Below, piece after piece: positions 1 to 5,246 of a DNA stretch of 5,877 nt (its first letter is position 1; each line of letters begins with the position of its first letter). A model generated the notes under the pieces. That model saw only the letters and a list, made by a program, of their open reading frames with translations. It was not told where the DNA came from and ran no database searches. Origin of the DNA: an uncultured Micrococcaceae bacterium (lineage in GTDB: Bacteria; Actinomycetota; Actinomycetes; Actinomycetales; Micrococcaceae); NCBI GenBank assembly GCA_937896705.1, contig CALBOC010000276.1, forward strand, positions 1 through 5,877. The letters are read 5' to 3'. Position numbers and translations under genes: made by a program.

Positions 1-590
1 CGGTCATGTTGTCCACCAATCGACGAGACCTCATCTGGATCACCATGGCGGGCATGGGGCTAGTTGTGTTGGGTGTCGAATCGCTGGCCGGTGACGCCTC
101 GTTTGATGTCCTCGGGCTCGTTTACGCGGCGTTAGCGGGGGTTTCCTGGGCGTTTTATATTCTGCTCAGTGCCCGGGTTGGACGACGACTGCCGGGGATT
201 GAAGGGCTGCCGATGGCCACTCTGGTGGCGGCCATGGTGATCCTGCCCTTCGGGTTCACGGGGCTCCTTGATGTGGTCAACGCGCCAGAGCTTTATTGGT
301 TGGCCTTAGCCATGGCCTTATTGTCCACCGTGATTCCGGTGTCATTCGAGATGGCGGCGCTGCGCAGAGTACCCCGAAACGCTTTTTCGATCTTGTTGAG
401 CTTGGAGCCGGTCTTTGCCGCCCTGATCGGTTGGGTGCTGCTGGATCAGACCTTCGGGGTGCTGCGAAGCCTGGCGATTATTCTGATCGTCGGGGCGACC
501 ATCGGCATGACGGCCGCGGCCGCCCGGTTGAGTCGAGAAGTCGTGGATCAGCACGAAGCTCGAACCGCCAGCACCGACGATGAAGCGTGA
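1..590 (+). CDS. EamA-family (RhtA-like) inner-membrane exporter, 5' end cut off by the window
   Basis: The reading frame is open from the first bases of the window and runs to TGA at 588-590, so this is the C-terminal part (about 195 residues) of a longer protein; the ATG at position 6 is probably internal. The fragment contains about six hydrophobic segments typical of the second half of drug/metabolite (EamA) transporters. The stretch LSTVIPVSFEMAALRRVP followed by LSLEPVFAALIGW closely resembles the conserved end of RhtA-type threonine/homoserine exporters (STALPYSLEM...SMEPALAA). The family exports amino acids or other small metabolites across the cytoplasmic membrane; the substrate cannot be read from this sequence. 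The C-terminal tail is short, polar and acidic. The next gene on the strand begins 288 nt away behind its own candidate promoter, so it is probably not co-transcribed. Family is fairly certain; RhtA-like subfamily is likely; substrate is unknown. Confidence 0.88.
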   Translation, partial: VMLSTNRRDLIWITMAGMGLVVLGVESLAGDASFDVLGLVYAALAGVSWAFYILLSARVGRRLPGIEGLPMATLVAAMVILPFGFTGLLDVVNAPELYWLALAMALLSTVIPVSFEMAALRRVPRNAFSILLSLEPVFAALIGWVLLDQTFGVLRSLAIILIVGATIGMTAAAARLSREVVDQHEARTASTDDEA

Positions 591-625
591 ACTGCAACCT
601 CCAGTCGAACCCCTTGAACACCTCC

Positions 626-641
626 TGTGACGGACATCACG
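626..641. promoter_or_regulatory. CRP/GlxR-like binding site candidate
   Basis: TGTGA-N6-TCACG matches nine of the ten fixed bases of the TGTGA-N6-TCACA box recognised by CRP-family regulators (GlxR/Crp in actinobacteria). It lies 36 nt after the exporter stop codon and about 225 nt before the candidate -10 of the next gene. That is far for direct regulation of the 866-871 promoter, so either a further promoter lies between or the match is fortuitous. Confidence 0.35.
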
Positions 642-743
642 GTAAATGCCCCTGTCAGTGGCAGGGTGGAAAAGTTTGGTCTGGGCCACCCGAACGTATG
701 GTCACAAAATGATTACATTCTGATCAAGAATGCATTTCAGTGA

Positions 744-756
744 TTTTGGTCCAAAA
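744..756. repeat. Perfect 13-nt palindrome, operator-like
   Basis: TTTTGG-T-CCAAAA is a perfect inverted repeat of 6+6 nt around one central base in the A/T-richer part of the intergenic region. It lies 110 nt upstream of the candidate -10 of the secreted EEP-like gene. The loop is too short for a stable hairpin, so a dimeric repressor site is more plausible than an RNA structure. No known regulator is recognised. Confidence 0.35.
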
Positions 757-842
757 CTGAGGTAACCGAGCACAACCGCATGGGCATGCCTAACCTGACC
801 AGAAGTTGCGCTCGAGGTAAGTTTTCGGATTGGAGCTCGGAC

Positions 843-871
843 TTTCAATCAACCGTGGCCCGGCTTATGCT
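843..871 (+). promoter_or_regulatory. Candidate promoter for a leaderless mRNA of the EEP-like gene
   Basis: TATGCT at 866-871 resembles a -10 hexamer and is followed after 7 nt by ATG 879, the spacing expected when transcription starts at or next to the start codon. A poor -35 match, TTTCAA, lies at 843-848 with a 17-nt spacer. The same -10/start geometry recurs before three other genes of the window, which raises confidence in this one and supports start 879 over 780. Confidence 0.5.
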
Positions 872-878
872 GACCGAT

Positions 879-2213
879 ATGCAAGAAACCCGCTCTAGTT
901 TTCGAGTGCAAAAAACAGTGATGGTCGCGGCCGCTAGCTGCCTCGCACTGGGTTTCGCGTCCCCACACGCAGTAGCTGCACAAGCCCAGGATGACTCAGA
1001 ACTACCGTATTGCCCTCGTCCCGGCGCAGAAATTGTGGCCGATGACAGTGGTCAACAGCCCGGGGGAGCCAATGCGAACTCGGCTACCACCACAGACTCT
1101 GCGGCCCGAGCTCCTGTCATTGCAGAGGTGAGCGAGGACGCGCTACGGGTGGCCACCTTCGACGCCAACCTAACTCGCGACACCGCCGGAGAACTCTTCG
1201 AGGAACTCTCGGCACCCGGAGCAGAGGATGCCACCGCGGTGGCCCGTGCGGTGCAAACGGTCCGACCCGATGTATTGGTACTGACCGGCATTGACGTCGA
1301 TGCCGGAGATAACGTCGCCAAAGCATTCAACACCAACTACCTGGCCATCGGCGGCGATGAGCACACCGGTATCACCTACCCATACTTTTATACTTCAGAC
1401 TCCAACGCCGGGGTGGATTCCGGGGCGGACTTGAACCGCGACGGCACCATCGGTGAACCAGGCGATGCCCTGGGGTATGGCAGTTTCCCTGGGCAGGCGT
1501 CGATGATCGTGTACTCCACGCATCCGCTGGATGAAGCAAAGATCCGTGATTTCACCTCCCTATCCTGGGAGGCCATGCCGGATAATAATATGCCCCCACG
1601 CCTGTCCGATTTAGAGCGAAACATCATTCCGCTGGCATCCGTTTCGCACTGGGACATTCCGGTTGAAGTCGATGGGGAAACGCTACATGTGCTGGCAACC
1701 TCCACGGCTGACTCTTCGGAAAGCTCCTACGGCACGGCGCGCAATCACGACCAAATCCGTTTCTGGCAGGATTATCTGGACCCAGACACCGACTACATCC
1801 TGGACCATCGCGGCGACCGCGGTCCGCTGCCCGAAGACGATGCCTTCGTTCTTGCCGGCTCACTCAAAGCCGACCCGACCGGTAAAGGCCCGGGCGATCC
1901 GGCGGCCATCAGTAGCCTGTTGGAATCCAGCCACATTATTGATCCGGAACCGGCACGCACGCTGAATGTCGGCAGTTTAGGCCGCGGGCTGCTCCCGGAC
2001 ACCCCGGATGCACCGCACCATACTGCCTCCAGCCCAGCGGGTGACGAGGAAACCTACCGGGCCGACTACGTCCTGCCCAGCGCAGACCTCAGCGTCGTCG
2101 ATTCTGGCGTACTCGAGACCGACAGTCCAGCAGCCGGCCAAGGCTTATTGGGTATCCAAGCCGAAGCCAACGCCAACCACATCGTGTGGGCAGACATCGT
2201 CGTGGGCGGCTAA
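879..2213 (+). CDS. Secreted EEP (endonuclease/exonuclease/phosphatase)-fold protein with degenerate active site
   Basis: 444 residues from ATG 879. This start follows a -10-like TATGCT at leaderless spacing and gives a clean Sec signal peptide: basic n-region (R5, R9, K12), hydrophobic core, and likely cleavage after AVA (residue 33). The ATG at 780 would bury that signal behind 33 residues. The body matches bacterial secreted EEP proteins: LRVATFDANL (89-98), DVLVLTGIDVD (131-141), DLNRDGTIG (184-192), FPGQASMIV (203-211), SHWDIPV (256-262), RNHDQIRFW (288-296), FVLAG (323-327) and DYVLPSADLSVVDSGV (396-411). These proteins are usually metal-dependent nucleases or phosphatases. Here six of eight expected catalytic positions are changed: Asn to D95, Glu to G137, His to S275, Asp to S328, Asn to K330, Asp to N433. 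Only D396 and H434 remain. Hydrolysis is therefore unlikely, and a binding or structural role outside the cytoplasm is inferred. It is followed after 9 nt by the DUF456 gene. Confidence 0.88.
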   Translation: MQETRSSFRVQKTVMVAAASCLALGFASPHAVAAQAQDDSELPYCPRPGAEIVADDSGQQPGGANANSATTTDSAARAPVIAEVSEDALRVATFDANLTRDTAGELFEELSAPGAEDATAVARAVQTVRPDVLVLTGIDVDAGDNVAKAFNTNYLAIGGDEHTGITYPYFYTSDSNAGVDSGADLNRDGTIGEPGDALGYGSFPGQASMIVYSTHPLDEAKIRDFTSLSWEAMPDNNMPPRLSDLERNIIPLASVSHWDIPVEVDGETLHVLATSTADSSESSYGTARNHDQIRFWQDYLDPDTDYILDHRGDRGPLPEDDAFVLAGSLKADPTGKGPGDPAAISSLLESSHIIDPEPARTLNVGSLGRGLLPDTPDAPHHTASSPAGDEETYRADYVLPSADLSVVDSGVLETDSPAAGQGLLGIQAEANANHIVWADIVVGG

Positions 2214-2222
2214 CCTGACAGT

Positions 2223-2714
2223 GTGGAAATACTTGTCACCGTCATAGCAGCCCTGCTGATGCTCGTCGCAATCGGCGGCATCATCTTCCCGATCCTGCCC
2301 GGCTCACCCGTGGCCATCATCACCATGATCGCCTGGGCCTGGCTCCTCGGCTCAACCGCCTCCTGGTCCACCGGTGTCATCGCCGCCGCGCTGGCGCTGG
2401 TCGGCTGGAGCGCGTCTTTGGTATTGACCGGCCGAACCATGCGACGCGAACGCATTCCCAACCGGCCCATCATCATCGCGACCATCGCCGCCATCATCGG
2501 GTTCTTCCTCATCCCATTTTTCGGCCTGTTCATCGGGTTCGTTCTGGGGCTGTTTGGTGCCGAATACCACCGACGTCGCGACCCCAAAGCAGCGTTGCAC
2601 TCCTCGGTCGAAACGCTCAAAGCCATGGGCATCGGCATGCTCATCGAAATTGCCTGCATCATCGTGGCCACCGGCGTCTTCGGTGTGGGCGTACTCATCC
2701 ACTTTCTGGCCTAG
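2223..2714 (+). CDS. DUF456 family integral membrane protein
   Basis: 163 residues from GTG 2223 to TAG 2712-2714. About five hydrophobic segments are seen, near residues 3-21, 24-43, 48-68, 82-110 (probably a re-entrant or double span) and 138-161. The pattern GGIIFPILPGSP (18-29) is the conserved first signature of DUF456, and GFFLIPFFGLFIGFVLGLFG (93-112) followed by AEYHRRRD is the second. The biochemical role of DUF456 proteins is unknown; the protein sits in the cytoplasmic membrane with little soluble part. The gene starts 9 nt after the upstream stop. No good ribosome binding site is visible, but TAACCT (2211-2216), overlapping that stop codon, lies 6 nt before the GTG and could serve as a -10 for a leaderless message. 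Family assignment is firm, function is not. Confidence 0.85.
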   Translation: MEILVTVIAALLMLVAIGGIIFPILPGSPVAIITMIAWAWLLGSTASWSTGVIAAALALVGWSASLVLTGRTMRRERIPNRPIIIATIAAIIGFFLIPFFGLFIGFVLGLFGAEYHRRRDPKAALHSSVETLKAMGIGMLIEIACIIVATGVFGVGVLIHFLA

Positions 2715-2721
2715 CCTTCGT

Positions 2722-2727
2722 TAGAGT
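2722..2727 (+). promoter_or_regulatory. -10-like element, leaderless start of the hydrolase-like gene
   Basis: TAGAGT fits the TAnnnT -10 consensus and is separated by 6 nt (GAGGGC) from ATG 2734. No convincing -35 is seen. The purines of the 6-nt spacer are too close to the ATG to be a normal ribosome binding site, which favours the leaderless reading. It sits inside the 19-nt gap to the upstream gene, so an internal promoter within the cluster is possible. Confidence 0.4.
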
Positions 2728-2733
2728 GAGGGC

Positions 2734-3348
2734 ATGTATTCCGAAACTCTGACCACCGGCCACCGCGGCATCTGGTCGCACCCCGAAGACCAACGCACCA
2801 CTCAGCTGGTGTTGGTCCTCCACGATGCGGGCTCGACACCAGAAACCGTCGCCGAACACTACTTCACACATCTCCCGGACGGTCTGACCGGTCTGGCGTT
2901 GCAGGCCGGATTCGCGGCCACCTTTGGTCACAACTGGTTCACCACCTCCGACCACCAGCACCCCAGTTTCCCCGAGGTCATCTCAGCGGCGCACCGAGTC
3001 TTTGATGCATTGGACGACGACGAATACGGCACCACCGGCTACACCAGTATCCAAGCCGTAGGCGTCGGACAGGGAGCAGCACTGGCCACCACGATGCTGC
3101 GAGTCCGCCCCGAAGCCCTCAAGTCCGTGGTCGGAGTCAACGGCTATGTCATCGACAACCCGATGCTGGCCGCACTGGATCAGTCGGCGGACGCCAACCA
3201 ACCCAAGAGCATCCTGTGGATCGCTACGGGTGAGGCCGACCAGCGGTCGGCAGATTTTAGTCACCACTGGTTGACAACCCACACCCGCGTCACCGAAGCT
3301 GAGACCACATCGGCCATCACACCGTTTCTTCTACAGAATGTGAGCTGA
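2734..3348 (+). CDS. Alpha/beta-hydrolase fold protein (phospholipase/carboxylesterase type) lacking the nucleophilic Ser
   Basis: 204 residues, close to the usual size of small phospholipase/carboxylesterases (YpfH-like). The order of elements fits that family: LVLVLHDAGSTPETV (25-39, oxyanion-hole strand; usually LVLLHGxGxxE), the elbow QAVGVGQGAALA (107-118), RPEALKSVVGVNGYV (125-139), and ILWIATGEADQ (160-170), which would carry the acid D169. In active members the elbow reads G-F/Y-S-Q-G; here it is G110-V-G112-Q-G114, with Gly (codon GGA, 3067-3069) in place of Ser. The C-terminal His, normally in a 'GLGH' context, is not seen either; the matching stretch reads ETTSAITPFL (190-199). So two of three triad members appear absent and the protein is probably not an esterase of the usual mechanism. 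No signal peptide is present, so it is cytoplasmic. The next gene starts 2 nt after its stop. Confidence 0.78.
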   Translation: MYSETLTTGHRGIWSHPEDQRTTQLVLVLHDAGSTPETVAEHYFTHLPDGLTGLALQAGFAATFGHNWFTTSDHQHPSFPEVISAAHRVFDALDDDEYGTTGYTSIQAVGVGQGAALATTMLRVRPEALKSVVGVNGYVIDNPMLAALDQSADANQPKSILWIATGEADQRSADFSHHWLTTHTRVTEAETTSAITPFLLQNVS

Positions 3349-3350
3349 TC

Positions 3351-4232
3351 TTGCCCGACGAAAATGACATATCAAAAGCAAAAGCCGCCAAACGAGCCAA
3401 ACGCGATAAGGCCGCGCGCCGCGCCCAGAAAATGCTCAACCAAGCCGTTGACGCCAAGGGCCGCCCCAAGCCGGCCTTCCAACGCGCGGTCTTGTCGGCG
3501 ATGCGCGCCCAGCGGCCACTGGTCATCGCAAACCTGCGTCGCTTGGCGAAAAAGTATCCCAAAGATTCACCCGGCGAGCTCGCCGAACGCATCTCGCGCC
3601 ACTATATTCGTTCGCTGACCGGCACGGGTGCAGCGGCCGGCGGGGTCGGCGCGGTACCCGGGATCGGGACCGCAACCAGCCTCGGAGCGTCCTTCGGCGC
3701 GACCCTGGGCTTCTTAGAACTCACCGCGTTTTACGCCCAGTCCATTGCCGAACTGGCAGGGCTGCACACCAATGACGATCAGGAAGCCCAAGCTTTGGTC
3801 ATGACGATCATGCTGGGTGAAGAAGGCCGTGAGCTGCTGAAACAGGCCGCCACAACCCAACCCGGCACCCGGTTTGGCACCCTTGGTCCGTCAGCGTGGA
3901 TCGCTTCGGGCATCACCGGGCTGACCGAACGCGCATTCTCCAGCCTGGCCAACCGGTTCATGAAAACCCTGGTCCGCGGCGAGGCCGTTCGGTTCCTGGG
4001 ACGTCTGGTGCCGTTTGGCATTGGCGCCGGGATTGGTGGGGTGGCCAACCGCAACCTGGCACGTCAAGTGGTCACGCAAACTCAAGAAACCTTTGGCCAA
4101 CTGCCGCAGTGGGAGTATCTGCCGGAACTGTCTGCCGAGCTCAACAGCACGCGGAAAACGCGTCGTGAGGTCAAGGCTGCCGACTCACCAGCGGCGCTTG
4201 AAGCGACCGCTGAAGAAAGCGAAAAGAAGTAG
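3351..4232 (+). CDS. Gly/Ala-rich membrane-associated protein, EcsC-like
   Basis: 293 residues if the TTG at 3351 is used; it lies 2 nt after the upstream stop and is probably translated by coupling, as no clear ribosome binding site is seen. ATG 3432 (residue 28) is an alternative start that would remove a strongly basic N-terminus rich in Lys/Arg/Ala (residues 9-28). The middle (about 88-137) is a small-residue-rich hydrophobic region, GAAAGGVGAVPGIGTATSLG and onward, followed by AFYAQSIAELAGLH. A second such region lies at 214-233, RFLGRLVPFGIGAGIGGVAN. This two-block pattern, with a helical link between, resembles EcsC-family proteins, whose function is poorly known. The C-terminal tail (from about 262) is charged and Ala/Glu-rich, probably disordered. 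It ends one base before the convergent tRNA gene. Family assignment is tentative, but the gene itself is solid from frame length and codon use. Confidence 0.72.
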   Translation: MPDENDISKAKAAKRAKRDKAARRAQKMLNQAVDAKGRPKPAFQRAVLSAMRAQRPLVIANLRRLAKKYPKDSPGELAERISRHYIRSLTGTGAAAGGVGAVPGIGTATSLGASFGATLGFLELTAFYAQSIAELAGLHTNDDQEAQALVMTIMLGEEGRELLKQAATTQPGTRFGTLGPSAWIASGITGLTERAFSSLANRFMKTLVRGEAVRFLGRLVPFGIGAGIGGVANRNLARQVVTQTQETFGQLPQWEYLPELSAELNSTRKTRREVKAADSPAALEATAEESEKK

Positions 4233-4304
4233 AGGTGGGGGCAGGAATCGAACCTGCGTACACGGCCGTGCGGGCCGCGACCTAGCCTGCTCAGTCACCC
4301 CACC
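4233..4304 (-). tRNA. tRNA-Cys(GCA)-like gene with aberrant anticodon loop
   Basis: Read on the minus strand, 72 nt fold as a cloverleaf. The 7-bp acceptor is GGTGGGG/CCCCACC (4298-4304 with 4234-4240). A short D stem ACT/GGT encloses a loop with GG and TA. The anticodon stem is GCGGC/GCCGT, the variable region GTAC, and the T arm GCAGG-TTCGATT-CCTGC. The discriminator is T (4233), as expected for tRNA-Cys, where U73 is a main CysRS identity element. CCA is not encoded. The body (GGTGG start, GAG..GGCTAGG D loop, GCCGTGTAC, CCACCT end) matches actinobacterial tRNA-Cys, and the anticodon GCA is at 4269-4271. The loop reads CCGCACG instead of the usual CTGCAAA: C33 replaces the near-invariant U33, C37 replaces A37, and G38 replaces A38. 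C32 and G38 could pair and shrink the loop to 5 nt. The gene begins one base after the stop codon of the convergent protein gene. It could be a second tRNA-Cys copy, a decaying one, or a non-translational tRNA. Confidence 0.82.
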
Positions 4305-4320
4305 GGAAGGTCCTACGGGT

Positions 4321-4351
4321 ATTGTAGCCCGGTTATCACGCGGTAGATCAA
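4321..4351 (-). promoter_or_regulatory. Candidate promoter of the tRNA-Cys-like gene
   Basis: On the minus strand TACAAT (4321-4326) is a near-consensus -10 placed 16 nt before the 5' end of the mature tRNA, leaving a leader of roughly 9-10 nt. TTGATC (4346-4351) is the best -35 candidate, with a longer than usual 19-nt spacer. The sequence suggests that the tRNA gene can be transcribed. Confidence 0.5.
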
Positions 4352-4354
4352 TTC

Positions 4355-4382
4355 TCACCGCGGGCTTTCAGCCGCGAGGTGA
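4355..4382. repeat. Bulged inverted repeat between divergent promoters
   Basis: TCACC-GCGG (4355-4363) pairs with CCGC-GA-GGTGA (4372-4382), giving nine base pairs with a 2-nt bulge and an 8-nt loop. It lies between the tRNA promoter (minus) and the yggS promoter (plus), upstream of both start sites, so it would not be in either transcript. An operator, or chance in GC-rich DNA, are both possible. It has no T-tract and is not a terminator. Confidence 0.3.
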
Positions 4383-4404
4383 CCCGGCCGTGCAGCTCGC
4401 GCCC

Positions 4405-4434
4405 TGTGACAACCCCAAGCGGCTTTGTTACAGT
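4405..4434 (+). promoter_or_regulatory. Candidate promoter of yggS, leaderless geometry
   Basis: TACAGT (4429-4434) is a good -10 and is followed after 7 nt by ATG 4442. TGTGAC (4405-4410) is a partial -35 with an 18-nt spacer. This places transcription start at or beside the ATG and argues against the in-frame ATG at 4379, which would lie upstream of the promoter. Confidence 0.55.
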
Positions 4435-4441
4435 TTGGCAT

Positions 4442-5227
4442 ATGCCAGACGCCATCCAGTCGCCCGAAGAATTCCCCGAAGCTCGAACCGTCGAGGAGTT
4501 CAAAGCCAATATCGCTGCGGTGCGCCAACGCATCGCCGACGCCGCCGCACGGGTCGGTCGCGACAGCCACGAGGTCCGGCTGCTGGCGGTCAGCAAGACG
4601 GTGCCAGAAGAACGCATCCGTCTGGCGGTGTCCGCCGGGCTGGATGAGCTTGGCGAAAACCGAGTGCAAGAAGCCACCGCAAAATATCATGCGATGCAAG
4701 ATCTTGACATCCGCTGGTCGATCATCGGCAACCTACAAACTAATAAGGCCCGTGATGTGGCCGCTTATGCCGCAGAGTTCCAGGCGTTAGACCGCCTGCG
4801 CGTGGCCGAAGTGTTGAATCGGCGTTTGGCAGCCGTCGGTCGGACGCTACCGGTCTTTGTCCAGGTCAATACCTCGAATGAGCCGCAAAAATACGGTATC
4901 CAACCCGACGAACTGTTGGAGTTCCTCACGGCCCTGCAGGCCTACCCGAGGCTAGAAGTTCAGGGACTCATGACTTTGGCACTGTTCACCTCGGATGTCG
5001 AGCGCGTTCGCGAGTGCTTTGTGCTGTTGCGCAACCTTCGCGACCGCATGCTCGCCGAGGCACCGGAGCTGATCGGTCCGGGTGAGCTGTCCATGGGCAT
5101 GTCCGGCGATTATGAGGTCGCCATCGAGGAGGGCGCGACCGTGGTCCGAGTCGGGCAAGCGATCTTCGGGGCACGCGCGACGCCCGACAGTTATTACTGG
5201 CCCGGCATGTCGGATCCTGACGACTAG
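4442..5227 (+). CDS. yggS: YggS/PLPBP family pyridoxal-phosphate homeostasis protein
   Basis: 261 residues from ATG 4442, chosen because of the leaderless promoter 7 nt upstream. The family binds PLP in a TIM-barrel like that of alanine racemase and buffers or delivers the cofactor in the cytoplasm; no enzymatic reaction is established for it. Visible hallmarks, in order: LLAVSKTVP (47-55) with the PLP lysine K52; ELGENRVQEA (69-78); IGNLQTNK (95-102); VQVNTSNEPQKYG (140-152); VQGLMTLA (173-180); and LSMGMSGDYEVAIEEGA (217-232) followed by VVRVGQAIFG, the phosphate-binding end. The usual WHFIG reads W92-S-I-I-G here, with Ser for His. An N-terminal stretch of about 18 residues and a short acidic tail are extra. 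In many actinobacteria yggS lies next to ftsZ and sepF; here it stands alone between a tRNA and a convergent ligase gene, so this may be a relocated or second copy. The family call is secure. Confidence 0.93.
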   Translation: MPDAIQSPEEFPEARTVEEFKANIAAVRQRIADAAARVGRDSHEVRLLAVSKTVPEERIRLAVSAGLDELGENRVQEATAKYHAMQDLDIRWSIIGNLQTNKARDVAAYAAEFQALDRLRVAEVLNRRLAAVGRTLPVFVQVNTSNEPQKYGIQPDELLEFLTALQAYPRLEVQGLMTLALFTSDVERVRECFVLLRNLRDRMLAEAPELIGPGELSMGMSGDYEVAIEEGATVVRVGQAIFGARATPDSYYWPGMSDPDD

Positions 5228-5239
5228 TCACACCCAAAC
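5227..5239 (+). repeat. 13-nt inverted repeat, left arm
   Basis: GTCACACCCAAAC begins at the last base of the yggS stop codon and is the exact reverse complement of 5354-5366, 114 nt downstream. The left arm lies in the 19-nt gap between the convergent genes. A perfect 13-nt match within 140 nt is unlikely by chance, but no function is evident. Confidence 0.45.
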
Positions 5240-5246
5240 GCCATGG

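Larger units (their letters stand above)
591..865. other. Intergenic region, lower GC, no gene seen
   Basis: About 275 nt between the exporter gene and the promoter of the secreted EEP-like gene. It holds no convincing reading frame; the only in-frame extension of the downstream gene (from ATG 780) lacks a well-placed ribosome binding site. From about 690 to 760 it is visibly richer in A/T than the flanks. It contains a CRP-like site (626-641), a weak stem-loop CCCTG/CAGGG at 650-666 without a T-tract, and a perfect palindrome at 744-756. It therefore looks like a regulatory region for the gene that follows. Confidence 0.6.

Noticed and set aside
650..666. Stem CCCTG/CAGGG after the exporter gene as a terminator
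   Set aside because: Only 5 bp with a 7-nt loop and no T-tract; too weak to call.
780..878. In-frame N-terminal extension of the EEP-like protein from ATG 780
   Set aside because: The only purine-rich stretch (759-763) is 16 nt from the ATG, the extension would place 33 polar residues before the signal peptide, and a -10-like element directly precedes ATG 879.
2210..2698. Long minus-strand open frames opposite the DUF456 gene, giving Met-rich or Asp/Gly-rich proteins
   Set aside because: They mirror the GC-rich codons of the real membrane protein gene; the composition is low-complexity and no family is recognised.
4233..4304. tRNA for an amino acid other than Cys because of the GC-rich anticodon stem
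   Set aside because: Shifting the anticodon loop gives a 5-nt loop or mismatched stems; the acceptor, variable region, T arm and U73 all match tRNA-Cys, and the centred 7-nt loop gives GCA.
4379..4441. In-frame upstream start of yggS
   Set aside because: It lies upstream of the TACAGT -10 and overlaps the 4355-4382 inverted repeat; the added 21 residues have no counterpart in the family.
4015..4647. Plus-strand frame running through the tRNA and into yggS
   Set aside because: It overlaps two real protein genes and the tRNA, and its product is Arg-rich and unrecognisable.
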